Shown here: positions 1 through 8,679 of the stretch, piece after piece
How the letters are laid out: each line of letters starts with the position of its first letter
Numbering within the stretch: position 1 is the first letter of the stretch
From: Desulfobulbaceae bacterium
GTDB taxonomy: Bacteria > Desulfobacterota > Desulfobulbia > Desulfobulbales > Desulfocapsaceae
Assembly (NCBI GenBank): GCA_024227155.1
Contig: JAAELB010000989.1
Coordinates: forward strand, 1-54,268
Reading direction: 5' to 3'
DNA length: 54,268 nt
Made by a program: the position numbers and the translations under genes
Notes under the pieces: generated by a model
What the model saw: only the letters and a program-made list of their open reading frames with translations
The model's database searches: none
What the model was told of the DNA's origin: nothing

Positions 1-312
1 AGATCAAAAGCCGTGACCATGGGTCAGATCGCCGATATCCTCCAGGCTCGTGGTCAACTCGATGAGGCTCTCAGGATTCGTGAAAATGAACAACTTCCGG
101 TCTATGAAAAACTAGGAGATGTCAGATCGTTATTATTAGGACGTACCAATCTGGCCATACTGCTTCGGGAGATTGACTCACAGGCATATGAGGAGAGGAT
201 ACGCGAATTATTATATTTGGCCCTGTACGATGCCCGTTTACTTAAATTGCCGGAAGCAAGACAAATTGGGGGTATTCTTGAGCAGTTTGGCGTTGATTTG
301 CCGGATGATTGA
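1..312 (+). CDS. TPR-repeat protein, C-terminal end (5' truncated by window edge)
   Basis: The frame is open to the left edge of the window, so the GTG at 13 is not a credible start. The visible ~100 residues carry TPR-like helices with the motif of kinesin-light-chain/NB-ARC-type TPR arrays: 'IADILQARGQLDEALRI', then 'LPVYEKLGDVRS' and 'TNLAILL'. The gene ends at TGA 310-312 after an acidic 'VDLPDD'. Such repeats act as protein-interaction scaffolds, and nothing here shows the partner or any enzymatic domain upstream. Identification as a TPR tail is solid; the function of the whole protein is unknown. Confidence 0.75.
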   Translation, partial: RSKAVTMGQIADILQARGQLDEALRIRENEQLPVYEKLGDVRSLLLGRTNLAILLREIDSQAYEERIRELLYLALYDARLLKLPEARQIGGILEQFGVDLPDD

Positions 313-549
313 TCACACAGTAGGAGCTAAAAGGGTCAGAAGGGTCAGCACAAAATTTATTCTGTGTGAATGCCTGTGGAAATGTTTTCACTCCACTGGT
401 CGTCGCCTCACTGTTTAGTGCCTTACTCCTGAAAACCTGGCATAAAAAACAAGAAACCGGGAGGGTGATTTGACCGTTAGGTTCTTGACGTAACTCCCAG
501 GTGGCGAAATTGTCGGGAGCATTCTATGCGCTTAGGCCCCTTGTGGGCG
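313..549. other. Intergenic region with a partial dispersed repeat
   Basis: No gene is seen. Positions 414-456 hold a partial match to the dispersed repeat family seen at 39867-40024: TTTAGTGCCTTACTCC, then after a variable stretch ATAAAAAACAAGAAA, in the same order. The right end of the family (CCGAC-AGTCGGGTTAG) is not recognisable here, so this copy is degenerate or a solo end. Confidence 0.5.
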
Positions 550-996
550 TTAAAAAATAGTATTATAGGCCAAGGGGACTTTTGTGGTAAGACAGCAGCA
601 ATGTTTGGGGTTATAAACAATATGTTTTTTCTTTGTTACCGGATCATACCATCGTATTTCTGTATATTCTCCCGACCAGGGACAAGTCCTTGAGAAGGCA
701 ACGTCTCCCCACATTTCATCTCTGCCTGTTGAGATCCGGTCCCAGATCACAACCCACATTATGAGATAATAGTCATGGGAGAAATCGGATATGTAGCTTT
801 CAGCATCATCCAGCACAAGATCTCTTCCGATCTGGGGGGACAAGATCTTCAATGTATCTTTTAAAATTTGTTCAAACTCAATTTCATTATGAATTATCCA
901 GCCATTATCCAAAAAAGCCTTTTCATTTGGACATCTCTCTGAAGAATGGGCGTTTGCAAACCAAAACAAAGTACAGAGAAAGATAATAGATTTCAT
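550..996 (-). CDS. Small secreted protein of unknown function
   Basis: 148 aa. Residues 1-17 form a clear Sec signal peptide (MKSIIFLCTLFWFANA, predicted cut after ANA or HSS), so the mature protein should be periplasmic or exported. The mature part is acidic and aromatic-rich, with Cys at 22 and 105 and a CCC cluster near residue 133. The pairing of Cys22 and Cys105 is plausible but unproven. A plausible RBS (AAGGAGAA) lies just upstream of the ATG. The next gene upstream on this strand is the cytochrome ending at 1086, with ~90 bp between, so co-transcription is possible. I do not recognise the family. Confidence 0.6.
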   Translation of the reverse strand: MKSIIFLCTLFWFANAHSSERCPNEKAFLDNGWIIHNEIEFEQILKDTLKILSPQIGRDLVLDDAESYISDFSHDYYLIMWVVIWDRISTGRDEMWGDVAFSRTCPWSGEYTEIRWYDPVTKKKHIVYNPKHCCCLTTKVPLAYNTIF

Positions 997-1085
997 TGTG
1001 TTCTCCTTTGGGAGATCAAAAACCTGTATGGACCGTTAGCCATTGCCCATACAGGTTTTTTACTGGAATCCGCTACTCTGGGTTT

Positions 1086-2429
1086 TTACCTCCAGATCCA
1101 TTCAGTTTTCAGGTCAAGATTTTTCTCTTCTTCAAAGAAAACAACCTCATTGCCATCAAACTCGCCAAATGGCAAATACCATAAAACCACAGAGACAGTG
1201 ATTTCGTCTTTTGTCAGTTCTCTGCGTGTACCTTTGTCCTTTTTGACATCTTCAAAAGGATAGGTGATTTCAAATGTTTCGTGAACTCTCGCTAGAGGTG
1301 GGATGCTTGTTTCTCTAAGCAGGCCACTCTTCTCGTAGGGTCCTCTGCCCATTTCACTGCCTCGTCCCAGACGTCCGGGATAAGGCATGTAAATTTTTTG
1401 TTTATTGTAAATTTCTTCGTCATCAGTAGTTTTCGCGGTCACATCCAGGACCAGCCGGTTAGGAGTAGGTCAGCCATCCGGGATGCCGTGTCCTGTTTTA
1501 TTGTAGATTTCAACATCAATGACACCAATCGGTATAACCCCGCTGGCCTTATCTTTTCGCCAGAACAGGGATCGTCCTTCAACGTTTACATCAAGTGCCA
1601 TTTCCACCATGGTCTCATCCTGGTAAGACTGCATATTATGTCCGAGTTCGGACTTATGCATATGGCATTCCTGGCATGACTCATTTCCACCATGGGCTAC
1701 GTAGGCGAAAAGATAGCTGCCGTAGGCTGTGGCACATTGGGACGGATGATCCAGTTCAAAATTTGGTCCCTGGCCATGGCATTGGCCGCAAAAAATGGCT
1801 TCACCTAGTGCTGGTGCTACAGCCATCTTGCTATAGTCTTCATCCTCGTGGTCGCCGTCCTGGGATCCGTAAACAGTGTCAGGTTGAGGGTATCCATCGG
1901 CATATTTGTGGATGATCGCCATCTTGTTATGACAGACCATGCAGCCAATATTTAGGCTCGCAATAGTTTCCTCAAGTTCTTCAGCCTTATCCATATCGGA
2001 ATCTTTGTATGCCTGTTGCCAGCTGCGTATTGTGGCAACAATCTCCCGGGCAACATCATCTGTTGCTTCATCAAGCTGGGGAAGATGACATTTCATACAC
2101 ATCATGAGGCTTTCGACTGTAATGTCAGAATCTTCCTTCACCCCGGAATAGGGAAAGAGTTTCAAACCTTTTTCGATGGCTGTGATGATGGTTGGAGCAG
2201 TACGGGGGGTCCCCAGAATAGATTTGGCATGCAGGGAGTCTGACCATTCATCATGGGCTTCTTCATGGCAGTCGACGCATCTGCTCGAATCGTAACGTTC
2301 GGCAAGTTCCGCAATGGTTTTTGCTTTGGGCAGTGGTTCTGGTTTTGGTCCACCGGCACCAATTGCATTGAATGGCATGAGCATGTAGACAGCAATACAC
2401 GCGCAAGCGATAGACAAGGCAGTTTTCAT
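1086..2429 (-). CDS. Five-heme c-type cytochrome, candidate selenoprotein (in-frame UGA = Sec320)
   Basis: Read through the TGA at 1470-1472 in one frame this is a 447-aa protein. It has a signal peptide (residues 1-24) and five CXXCH heme motifs: CVDCH, CMKCH, CMVCH, CGQCH and CQECH. The UGA falls inside 'GHGIPDG-U-PTPNRLVLDV'. The downstream part stays fully coding for 127 more codons in the same frame and ends in a normal stop. The family motif GHxxPxG-x-P continues across the UGA, so Sec in place of a Cys is the simplest reading. A short stem-loop (CCGG, loop CUGGUC, CUGG) begins 11 nt after the UGA at 1445-1458 and could serve as a weak bacterial SECIS. GGAGG sits 5 nt before the ATG. 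The product is probably a periplasmic or extracellular electron-transfer protein. The leader carries a GEMM-like riboswitch and terminator. The alternatives are a nonsense mutation or a sequencing error. Confidence 0.75.
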
Positions 2430-2520
2430 GTTTCCTCCGTTAGGTTGTGATTAAATATTCATCAATGATTTAGCTACTACCAATACTGGCAAGCGATGAT
2501 TTTGAGCGATATGGTGGCTC

Positions 2521-2559
2521 AAAAAAAAAACCGAGCCCCTCTTGTTGAGGTAGCTCGGC
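2521..2559 (-). terminator. Intrinsic terminator / expression platform of the GEMM-like riboswitch
   Basis: On the minus strand CCGAGC-ua-CCUC pairs with GAGG-gg-GCUCGG around an AACAA loop, followed by ten U (2530-2521). The 5' arm reuses the aptamer's own 3' segment (GCCGAGCUACC). Aptamer folding and terminator folding are therefore mutually exclusive, and ligand binding should disrupt the terminator (ON switch). The pairing is directly visible; the direction of control is inferred. Confidence 0.8.
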
Positions 2560-2700
2560 TTTCTCTAAAGTCCCATAAGGGGGTATAAGTACCTTCACGA
2601 AAATTCATTCATAAAAAACACAAAATGATTTTCTAAGGTACTAAAGATCCGTGGCTTTCCGTACCCGTTTCACAGCGGGGTTGGCTTTTTCTCGTTTGCA
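2545..2700 (-). promoter_or_regulatory. GEMM-like (cyclic dinucleotide) riboswitch
   Basis: On the minus strand the order of conserved GEMM-I blocks is visible. First comes GCCAACC, then a P2 hairpin CCCG...CGGG with a GUGAAA loop. Next is ACGGAAAGCCACGGAUCU, against a consensus close to ACGCAAAGCCnCGGnUCU. On the 3' side lies AGCCGAGCUACC, against AGCCGGGUUACC. The P3 loop is extended by a 55-nt inverted repeat (2588-2642). Aligning GGGCAAACC of Vc2 with the local AAGCCAACC puts A at the G20 position, which is the signature of GEMM-Ib (3',3'-cGAMP) aptamers of Geobacter-type bacteria. Location upstream of a multiheme cytochrome fits that class. No covariance-model search was run, and the long P3 makes the exact fold uncertain. 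Confidence 0.68.
2588..2642 (-). repeat. Hairpin repeat (family 1) inside riboswitch P3
   Basis: A 55-bp inverted repeat with arms AGTACCTT/AAGGTACT and a TTTTTTATGAATGAATTTT core. It is nearly identical to 21506-21559 in the leader of the diguanylate cyclase gene. It lies between the two conserved halves of the GEMM-like aptamer, where P3 normally has a short loop. Confidence 0.8.
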
Positions 2701-2787
2701 CTGTTCAGTGTAGCATTATATCGAATGAAAAATGCACCTGTCAATACAACAGAGTCGTACTTTTGTACGATTTTTGCCGACAAATTC

Positions 2788-5700
2788 TTATTGAAATAGT
2801 TTCTGCAGAAATTTTCCTGCCTGATCGCTCAGTTGCTTTTTACCCGCCTGAAGAATAAGGTCTTTGAGGGCTGCCTGAACAACATTTTTGCCAATGGATG
2901 GTTTGGCAGCTGTGCCTTTAATAGGCACAGTGATGAATGTTCCTTTTAAATATTTGTAAACATCACCACTCACCATTTTGCTGGTAACCGGGATCTTGGC
3001 TATATAGTCCAGGGTTTGATCAAAACCTATGGAGCCTGAGAGTATCAGAGAGTACTCATTAACCTGTACTTCTAGTGGTGAGCAATGAATACGTTCATCT
3101 TTTCCCACAAAATTCATGGGCTGATCCTTCACTGTGATTTCTTGTTCTTCCACCTTCATAATTATAAGCAGCGGGGCGAGCAGGCCACCAGCCTTGAGTT
3201 TAATATCATGAAAAGCAAAAGATCCTCCCAGTGTGGCATCTTTTCTGGCCCCCTGATCCAGGGGCCAGGTAAAATGATCCATTGTCATGTCGACCGTTCC
3301 CTGGGTGACAGCGGCACCTTTAAAAAGTGGATGGAACTTCGCCATGAGGTCTTTGGACATATCTTCCGTGAGGCCGACCCCTGTTAATATTTTGCTGTCA
3401 TCAGGGATTGCAACTATCGCCGGTTGAGCAATGAAATTGACATTTGGCTGTAACAGCAATGTGCCCCTGTTTACAGTGCCATTGATCGTCATATCTGCTA
3501 TGGAATCGTGTAACTGGACTGGTAGATCAAGGGATTCGATGAAAAGCCCAAATCCTTTAATAGATTCTGCATGAAAGGAGGTGGAAAACTCTGTATGTTG
3601 TGGGATTTTTTCCCATTTTCCGCCCATGGATGTTGTCTTCAGCGACAAAGGAACTTTGGGTGTGCCAGACATTGCTATTTGAATACCGAGAAAACTTTGC
3701 AGGTGTGCACTTAAGGCCTGTAAATCAAGATCCATTGCGCCTTCAACGTTCAGCAACTTTTCATTTTTATCCTTTGATAAAGAGGCTGTAGCCTTTAGAG
3801 ATACCGGAATAGTTGATATCTCTATGTCAGTTAACTGAAAGGTTTGATTTTGACTGTCACCTTGCACACCTAGTTTAAAGCCAACAGCCTCTTCAGACAA
3901 CACCCCGTCTTTAGAGCTGAGCTTAAATGGTTTGATGGTGCCTGAGAGTTGGACCGATTGTTGTTGTGGTTGTGTCAAGTCTATATCTAGTGTTACCTCA
4001 GCCTTACCGGAGACAGATGTGTCGCTGGAGGACGTGAGAAAATCTGCGAGATGCGAGGTTAGTTGGTCCAGATCAACGGCAACGGTGCCTTTTGTCTTAA
4101 TTGCGTTTGCGGGTTTGGCCCAATTGTTGATAAGGAGCTCAGGTAGAAGTATCTGGCTCGCACCGGTTGTGAGTGTAACCTTATTTAAGGTAGCGATTTT
4201 AGTTTCAAGATTGGCCGAGCCATGTGTCGATAGGATTATACTCTTATCACGAACCTCCTGACTGGAATTTTTATAGTGAAAATCACTGGTATCAATTTTT
4301 AAGGTGTCAATAGCAAGCAGATTCCCATCAATGGAAGCTACACTCTCTATAGTTGTTTTTCCTGCGAGACTTGTGCCCTCCGGTAGAATCTTAAAAGAGC
4401 GGAGGAGTGTGGTGAGTTTAGTCAAATCCAGATCACTCTGAACCGTGAACCCTTTCATAATTGCAGCTGTTTGGTCTGATGCCGGTATAAATTGCTGCAC
4501 AGTGACATCCCCGTTACCAATCCATGCCTGGAAGTTAAGAGTGGTGTCTAAGAGCTCTTTCGGTACATTTTTTTTATTCAGTCGTACGTCATTTGCCAGG
4601 TCCATCTTGATTGTATTGCGGGGAACGATGGTCTCACTCTTATTCTTAAGGACGAAATCATTAATGATCATTTCTCCTTTAACAGAGCGCACTTCTTCTG
4701 TTTTTGCGGCAACCTGAAGGGTTAGATCCATTTTTCCATTGGATTTCCAACCGTCGAGAGTGATAAATTTTTCAATTTCCTTAAGCGCTGCACCAATATC
4801 GGCTGTGAGTTGAATCCGCATCCGATCACTGTCACCTTTGCCTTTACCTTGTAAAAAAGATGAGTTGAGTGCAAAATTCTCTAACCGAAGCCCTTTCTGG
4901 CTCTGCTCTCCCTCCAGCGCCAGGGTAATAGGTTTGTCCAGGGATATATTTTTCTTTCCTGCAATTCCCCGTAAGTTTTTCACTAGTAGTCTGGTGTCAA
5001 AGAGGGTTGATGTTTGCGAACCGACTATTTTTGTATTTATGTCAATTTGCCCATCAGATACCTTGATACCCTTTTTAAGATTGAGGGTGTCTGGAAACTG
5101 AGTGAATATCTGAGCGATGTTCACAGTTGCCAGGCCTGTTAGTTCTCTTTTAGTCTCACTATTATCTCCCGAACTGGAACTGCCAGAGATATTTCCAGAG
5201 ATCAAAGGCGTTTTGAGTGTGAGGGTGTTTATATCAAGGGATGATTCTGTCTTTTTAACATCAATGTCAAGGGTCATCAGATCAAGAGACGGGGTGTCAG
5301 ACTTGAGCGGCCCTCCACTGAGGCTGATATCTTCGGTGCGAAGATTCCCCTGGATGACCATTGTCCTGTCACTGTTTCCCGATATGCTCAATTTACCACT
5401 TAACAGACCCTGTCCAGTGGGGATATCAGCTTTACTTGCAATAACCGTTAAAAGATCCCCTAATTGCCAGTTTTTAATGTCAAGAGTGGCTCTGGAATTT
5501 GTTTTGTCGAAGGCCAGAACCTCTCCAGCTACAACTGTAATTGAACCTGCTCCTTGTACCTGCCCAGCACCGTCTTCTGTTTGAAAGGCGATCTGGTACT
5601 CCAGAGTGTTTTGTTCTCCGATGATATCTAATTGCAGTTCAAGGCCTTTCAACAGGATTCTTTCAGTGTCAGCAGAGACAGCCAAGACAGAACCGCCAAT

Positions 5701-6213
5701 GATATGTATCTGGGTGTTTATTGGCGGGAAAACCGTTGTAGCAGTTTTTGCACTCTTTTTTGCGCCTCCTTTGTTGGTAGTACTTTGGGGTGAGGGTGCG
5801 GAGGAGCCAGGTTGCTGCTGTTCTTTTCTGATTGGTTGTTTTTTGGCGCTGCTTTTTTTACGCAGGTCGATATGCGTTACCGGGTTCTTAATTATGATTT
5901 CGCCAATATCTGAATAATTACTGGCGATGGAAAATAAACCTTTTTTTGTTGAGATGTCTGCCGCAGAAAAGGCAATACCTTCCCCAGGGTTCTGGTAGTC
6001 AATCCCTTGTATATTTAATCCCTTAAACCAGCTTAACGACAGCTTGTCAAAGTTAAGTGTTCCGGGGATCTTGTCGTTAATTACCATCTTTGCTTTGTTG
6101 CCGAGCCAATTGGTAGACACTAATGTAGGCAAAAGAAAAATAGTGAGGAGGGGCACCAGCACAACGGCTGTGAGTACGGAGATGATGAGAGTTTTCTTCT
6201 TTCGGAGTACCAT
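2788..6213 (-). CDS. AsmA-family protein, inner-membrane anchored
   Basis: 1141 aa. One N-terminal membrane segment (about 8-30, after MVLRKKK) anchors a long periplasmic part of repeated beta-rich, hydrophobic-groove-type segments. A Lys/Ser/Gln-rich linker lies at about 120-165. The C-terminal ~200 residues ('GLLAPLLIIMKVEEQEITVKD', then 'YIAKIPVTSKMV' and 'GTFITVPIKGTAAKP') match the AsmA/DUF748 C-terminal pattern. Members of this superfamily (AsmA, TamB, YhdP) help outer-membrane assembly or phospholipid transfer between membranes; that role is taken from the family. Length is larger than E. coli AsmA (617) and close to YhdP/TamB. It appears to be a single-gene unit: uvrC, upstream on the same strand, is separated by 209 bp. 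Confidence 0.8.
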   Translation of the reverse strand: MVLRKKKTLIISVLTAVVLVPLLTIFLLPTLVSTNWLGNKAKMVINDKIPGTLNFDKLSLSWFKGLNIQGIDYQNPGEGIAFSAADISTKKGLFSIASNYSDIGEIIIKNPVTHIDLRKKSSAKKQPIRKEQQQPGSSAPSPQSTTNKGGAKKSAKTATTVFPPINTQIHIIGGSVLAVSADTERILLKGLELQLDIIGEQNTLEYQIAFQTEDGAGQVQGAGSITVVAGEVLAFDKTNSRATLDIKNWQLGDLLTVIASKADIPTGQGLLSGKLSISGNSDRTMVIQGNLRTEDISLSGGPLKSDTPSLDLMTLDIDVKKTESSLDINTLTLKTPLISGNISGSSSSGDNSETKRELTGLATVNIAQIFTQFPDTLNLKKGIKVSDGQIDINTKIVGSQTSTLFDTRLLVKNLRGIAGKKNISLDKPITLALEGEQSQKGLRLENFALNSSFLQGKGKGDSDRMRIQLTADIGAALKEIEKFITLDGWKSNGKMDLTLQVAAKTEEVRSVKGEMIINDFVLKNKSETIVPRNTIKMDLANDVRLNKKNVPKELLDTTLNFQAWIGNGDVTVQQFIPASDQTAAIMKGFTVQSDLDLTKLTTLLRSFKILPEGTSLAGKTTIESVASIDGNLLAIDTLKIDTSDFHYKNSSQEVRDKSIILSTHGSANLETKIATLNKVTLTTGASQILLPELLINNWAKPANAIKTKGTVAVDLDQLTSHLADFLTSSSDTSVSGKAEVTLDIDLTQPQQQSVQLSGTIKPFKLSSKDGVLSEEAVGFKLGVQGDSQNQTFQLTDIEISTIPVSLKATASLSKDKNEKLLNVEGAMDLDLQALSAHLQSFLGIQIAMSGTPKVPLSLKTTSMGGKWEKIPQHTEFSTSFHAESIKGFGLFIESLDLPVQLHDSIADMTINGTVNRGTLLLQPNVNFIAQPAIVAIPDDSKILTGVGLTEDMSKDLMAKFHPLFKGAAVTQGTVDMTMDHFTWPLDQGARKDATLGGSFAFHDIKLKAGGLLAPLLIIMKVEEQEITVKDQPMNFVGKDERIHCSPLEVQVNEYSLILSGSIGFDQTLDYIAKIPVTSKMVSGDVYKYLKGTFITVPIKGTAAKPSIGKNVVQAALKDLILQAGKKQLSDQAGKFLQKLFQ

Positions 6214-6422
6214 GTTTCCTCTTTTGTTAAGTCTTTGATTGGTGACTACTATAATTTCCGGTGGATTGTGTTGCTTGATTCAAAAGCTGATTCGTCTATA
6301 CGATGACCATTTTTTACCTTAAGGTAAAGAGTATGCCTCACAGTTAGTAACCTTAATACAGAAAAGTTGTTCTTGTCAGAAAATAATCAGTTGAAAAGGG
6401 GAGTGTGTGATAGCTCTAGTCA

Positions 6423-8225
6423 TCACTGGTGGAAATGGTTGAAAATCTCAGAGGCGAGTTCTCCTCCAATACCATTTACTTTTATAAGCTCTTCGCAGTT
6501 GGCCTCTTTTATGCGTTTGAGACTGCCCATATGTCTGAGCAACTGTTTCTTCTTTTCTTTTCCAATTCCTGGGATCTGGTCAAGCTCCGAGGTAAGAGTT
6601 GCTTTGTTTCGTAAGCGCCTGTGGAAGGTGACACCATATCTGTGTGATTCATCCCGAATGCGCATCAGGTAGAGGATTATGGGGTTATGTGCTGGAAGAA
6701 TAATTGGATTCTTGCGCTCAGGCTTGTAGAGTTTTTCACCTTCATCCTCTTTTTCCTTGGCTATACCAATCCAGTCGATTTCTTCAGTTATTCCAAGTTC
6801 ACCCGCAACAGCAAGGGCCATGCCGAGCTGCCCCTTGCCGCCATCAACAACGAAAAGATCAGGAAGCGTTTCTTCCTCCAGACCACGCTTAAGTCTTCTC
6901 TCTAAAACTTCTTTCATCATGGCATAATCGTTTGGTCCATCCACAGTGCGGATTTTGTAATGCCTGAAGTTACCTTTGTCAGCTTCTCCTTCGGTGAAAC
7001 AGACCAGTGATCCGACAGCCTGTTTACCCCCGATATTGGAGATGTCAAGGCATTCTATCCTGGTCGGTTTGCGGTCAAGACGCAGGGTTTTTTCCATGGA
7101 GGAGGATAAGTTGTCCCATGAGCTTTTCTTCTTTTCTTTTTCTTCAAAAACCTGCAGGGCGTTGGCGTTAGCCATGGTAATAAGTTGAAGATTATCCCCT
7201 TTTTGCGGAACTTTTAAATGGACACGGGTTGCAGAACTGTCGTTGAGGCGTTCATCATGCAGTGTAATATCTGCCGGTTCAAATGGGAGAAGAATTTCTT
7301 TTGGGATGAGGCTGTTTTGGTCATAAAACTGTCCAAGAATCTGGGATAAAATTGCCTGGTCTTCACCGTACGGATCTGCAAGGAAAAAAGTGCGGCTGCC
7401 GTTGATTAAACCATTTCTAATAAAAAGTATGGCAACGCTCACCGCCGCGTTTTTGCGGGCAAAACCCAATACGTCCTGATCTTTGTTGTGGCTTGCGGAA
7501 ATCACCTGTTTTTCAAGTGTGCGGGAAAGGGCGGATATCTGATCTCGGATTGAGGCCGCTCTTTCAAATTCAAGGGTTTCTGCGGCACTCTCCATCTGAG
7601 CTTTTAGTGTTTTGATAAGATCCTGATTTCGGCCTTCAAGGAGCATGATAACTTTGCCGACATGTTCCAGGTATAATTCTCGATTTGCGCCTCCGGCACA
7701 GGGAGCTAAACATTTGCCAATCTGTCTGTTTAAGCAGGGACGTTTTCTTTTTTTCAACAGGCTTCCTTTGCAGTTTCGCAGGGGAAAAAGGGATGAAATG
7801 AGGCGAAGGGTAGCCCACATGGCGCTGGAGGATGAATATGGGCCAAAGTATCTGGATTTGTCCTTTGCCTTTCGTCTTGCCATAAATACCCTGGGCCACT
7901 CCTCTTGCACCGTCACCTTGATATATGGGTAGTTTTTGTCGTCACGGAGGATGATATTATATTTCGGTTTATGCTTTTTTATCAGTGACGCTTCTAAAAT
8001 TAAAGCCTCTTTCTCGGTATTGGTGATTATGGTCTCGACTTTGTGCGCTTTTCGCAGCATGATGGTGGTCTTGCTGTGTTCAGCCCCTGAGAAGCGCAGG
8101 TAGGAGGAAAGTCGCTTGAAAATATCTTTAGCTTTACCGACATAGAGGACAGCGGACTTGCTGTCGAGCATCATATAGACCCCGGGTTTGTGGGGCGCTG
8201 ATGTGAGTGTTGATTCGGGGAACAT
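6423..8225 (-). CDS. uvrC: Excinuclease ABC subunit C
   Basis: 600 aa, near the usual ~610. The GIY-YIG nuclease domain lies at about 13-92 (GVYMM...LYVGKA) and makes the 3' incision. A UVR motif follows at about 205-240 (EFERAASIRDQI), which contacts UvrB. The UvrC RNase H-like endonuclease domain (about 380-530) shows 'ECLDISNIGG' and 'LFVVDGGKGQL' with its catalytic aspartates and makes the 5' incision. The C-terminus carries helix-hairpin-helix DNA-binding repeats (IPGIGKEKKKQLL, VNGIGGELASEI). It acts in nucleotide excision repair with UvrA and UvrB, neither of which is in the window. Start is ATG at 8225. Confidence 0.97.
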   Translation of the reverse strand: MFPESTLTSAPHKPGVYMMLDSKSAVLYVGKAKDIFKRLSSYLRFSGAEHSKTTIMLRKAHKVETIITNTEKEALILEASLIKKHKPKYNIILRDDKNYPYIKVTVQEEWPRVFMARRKAKDKSRYFGPYSSSSAMWATLRLISSLFPLRNCKGSLLKKRKRPCLNRQIGKCLAPCAGGANRELYLEHVGKVIMLLEGRNQDLIKTLKAQMESAAETLEFERAASIRDQISALSRTLEKQVISASHNKDQDVLGFARKNAAVSVAILFIRNGLINGSRTFFLADPYGEDQAILSQILGQFYDQNSLIPKEILLPFEPADITLHDERLNDSSATRVHLKVPQKGDNLQLITMANANALQVFEEKEKKKSSWDNLSSSMEKTLRLDRKPTRIECLDISNIGGKQAVGSLVCFTEGEADKGNFRHYKIRTVDGPNDYAMMKEVLERRLKRGLEEETLPDLFVVDGGKGQLGMALAVAGELGITEEIDWIGIAKEKEDEGEKLYKPERKNPIILPAHNPIILYLMRIRDESHRYGVTFHRRLRNKATLTSELDQIPGIGKEKKKQLLRHMGSLKRIKEANCEELIKVNGIGGELASEIFNHFHQ

Positions 8226-8389
8226 AGACGTAGGCTATTGTTAGACAATCAGGTGAAGGTTTCTTCTGTCGAAGCTATCACAATATATCATCTTTTCGTA
8301 CTCGTCACCCTATTGATCTAACAAGAAATTTTTCAGGTTTACTTTTTACAGACGATAAGGTAGCTTATGCCGCGTTGTTTGCATATCTT

Positions 8390-8576
8390 TTAGGTGGTGG
8401 AGGCGTTATGCCGATACTGAAAAGGGAATACGGTGTGAATCCGTAACGTTGGGCCAGCGCTGTAAGCGGGGACGACGGCTGTATAAACCACTGTTTTTGT
8501 TTTGCTCATCTGGGCAGATGGAAACGGGAAGGGACGGCCAGAGAACGATCCGCGAGTCAGAAGACCTGCCTGAAAG
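8390..8576 (+). promoter_or_regulatory. Cobalamin (AdoCbl-type) riboswitch
   Basis: Conserved blocks occur in order: GGTGG-AGGC near 8394, AAAAGGGAATACGGTGTGAAT with CCGTAACG (8420-8448), GGGCCAGCGCTGTAAGCGG (8451-8469), GGGACGGCCAGAGAAC, and the B12-box-like GAGTCAGAAGACCTGCC (8554-8570). These are diagnostic for the cobalamin riboswitch. A terminator follows at once, so bound cobalamin should stop transcription of the downstream gene. No TPP riboswitch is visible, which matters for the identity of that gene. Confidence 0.93.
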
Positions 8577-8602
8577 AATAAGACTTTCCTGTCCTTAATG
8601 AG

Positions 8603-8641
8603 TCCGCACAATGGTGAATACCATTGTGCGGATTTTTTTTT
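8603..8641 (+). terminator. Rho-independent terminator of the cobalamin riboswitch
   Basis: TCCGCACAATGG pairs with CCATTGTGCGGA around TGAATA, followed by nine T. It lies between the aptamer and the RBS (AGGAG, ATG at 8680), which is the normal arrangement for an OFF switch acting on transcription. Confidence 0.92.
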
Positions 8642-8679
8642 GCCCGCCGGAAGGAAGAAAAATTTAGGAGATAGATAGT

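Larger units (their letters stand above)
2430..2787. other. Leader region of the cytochrome gene (minus strand)
   Basis: This 358-bp gap between the cytochrome and the AsmA-like gene holds no ORF. It contains the GEMM-like aptamer (about 2545-2700), the terminator hairpin (2521-2559) and a ~90-nt spacer to the RBS of the cytochrome, all on the minus strand. Transcription must start above 2700, possibly within 2700-2787; I could not fix a promoter. Confidence 0.6.
8226..8679. other. Divergent leader region between uvrC and bzaF-like gene
   Basis: 454 bp without an ORF. The right two thirds is the cobalamin riboswitch, terminator and RBS for the plus-strand gene. The left third (8226-8385) should hold both promoters; I see no unambiguous consensus. 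Confidence 0.6.

Noticed and set aside
1086-1442. Separate 118-aa protein starting at GTG 1442
   Set aside because: It is in the same frame as the cytochrome, has no RBS and lacks a proper N-terminus. It is better read as the part after a UGA codon.
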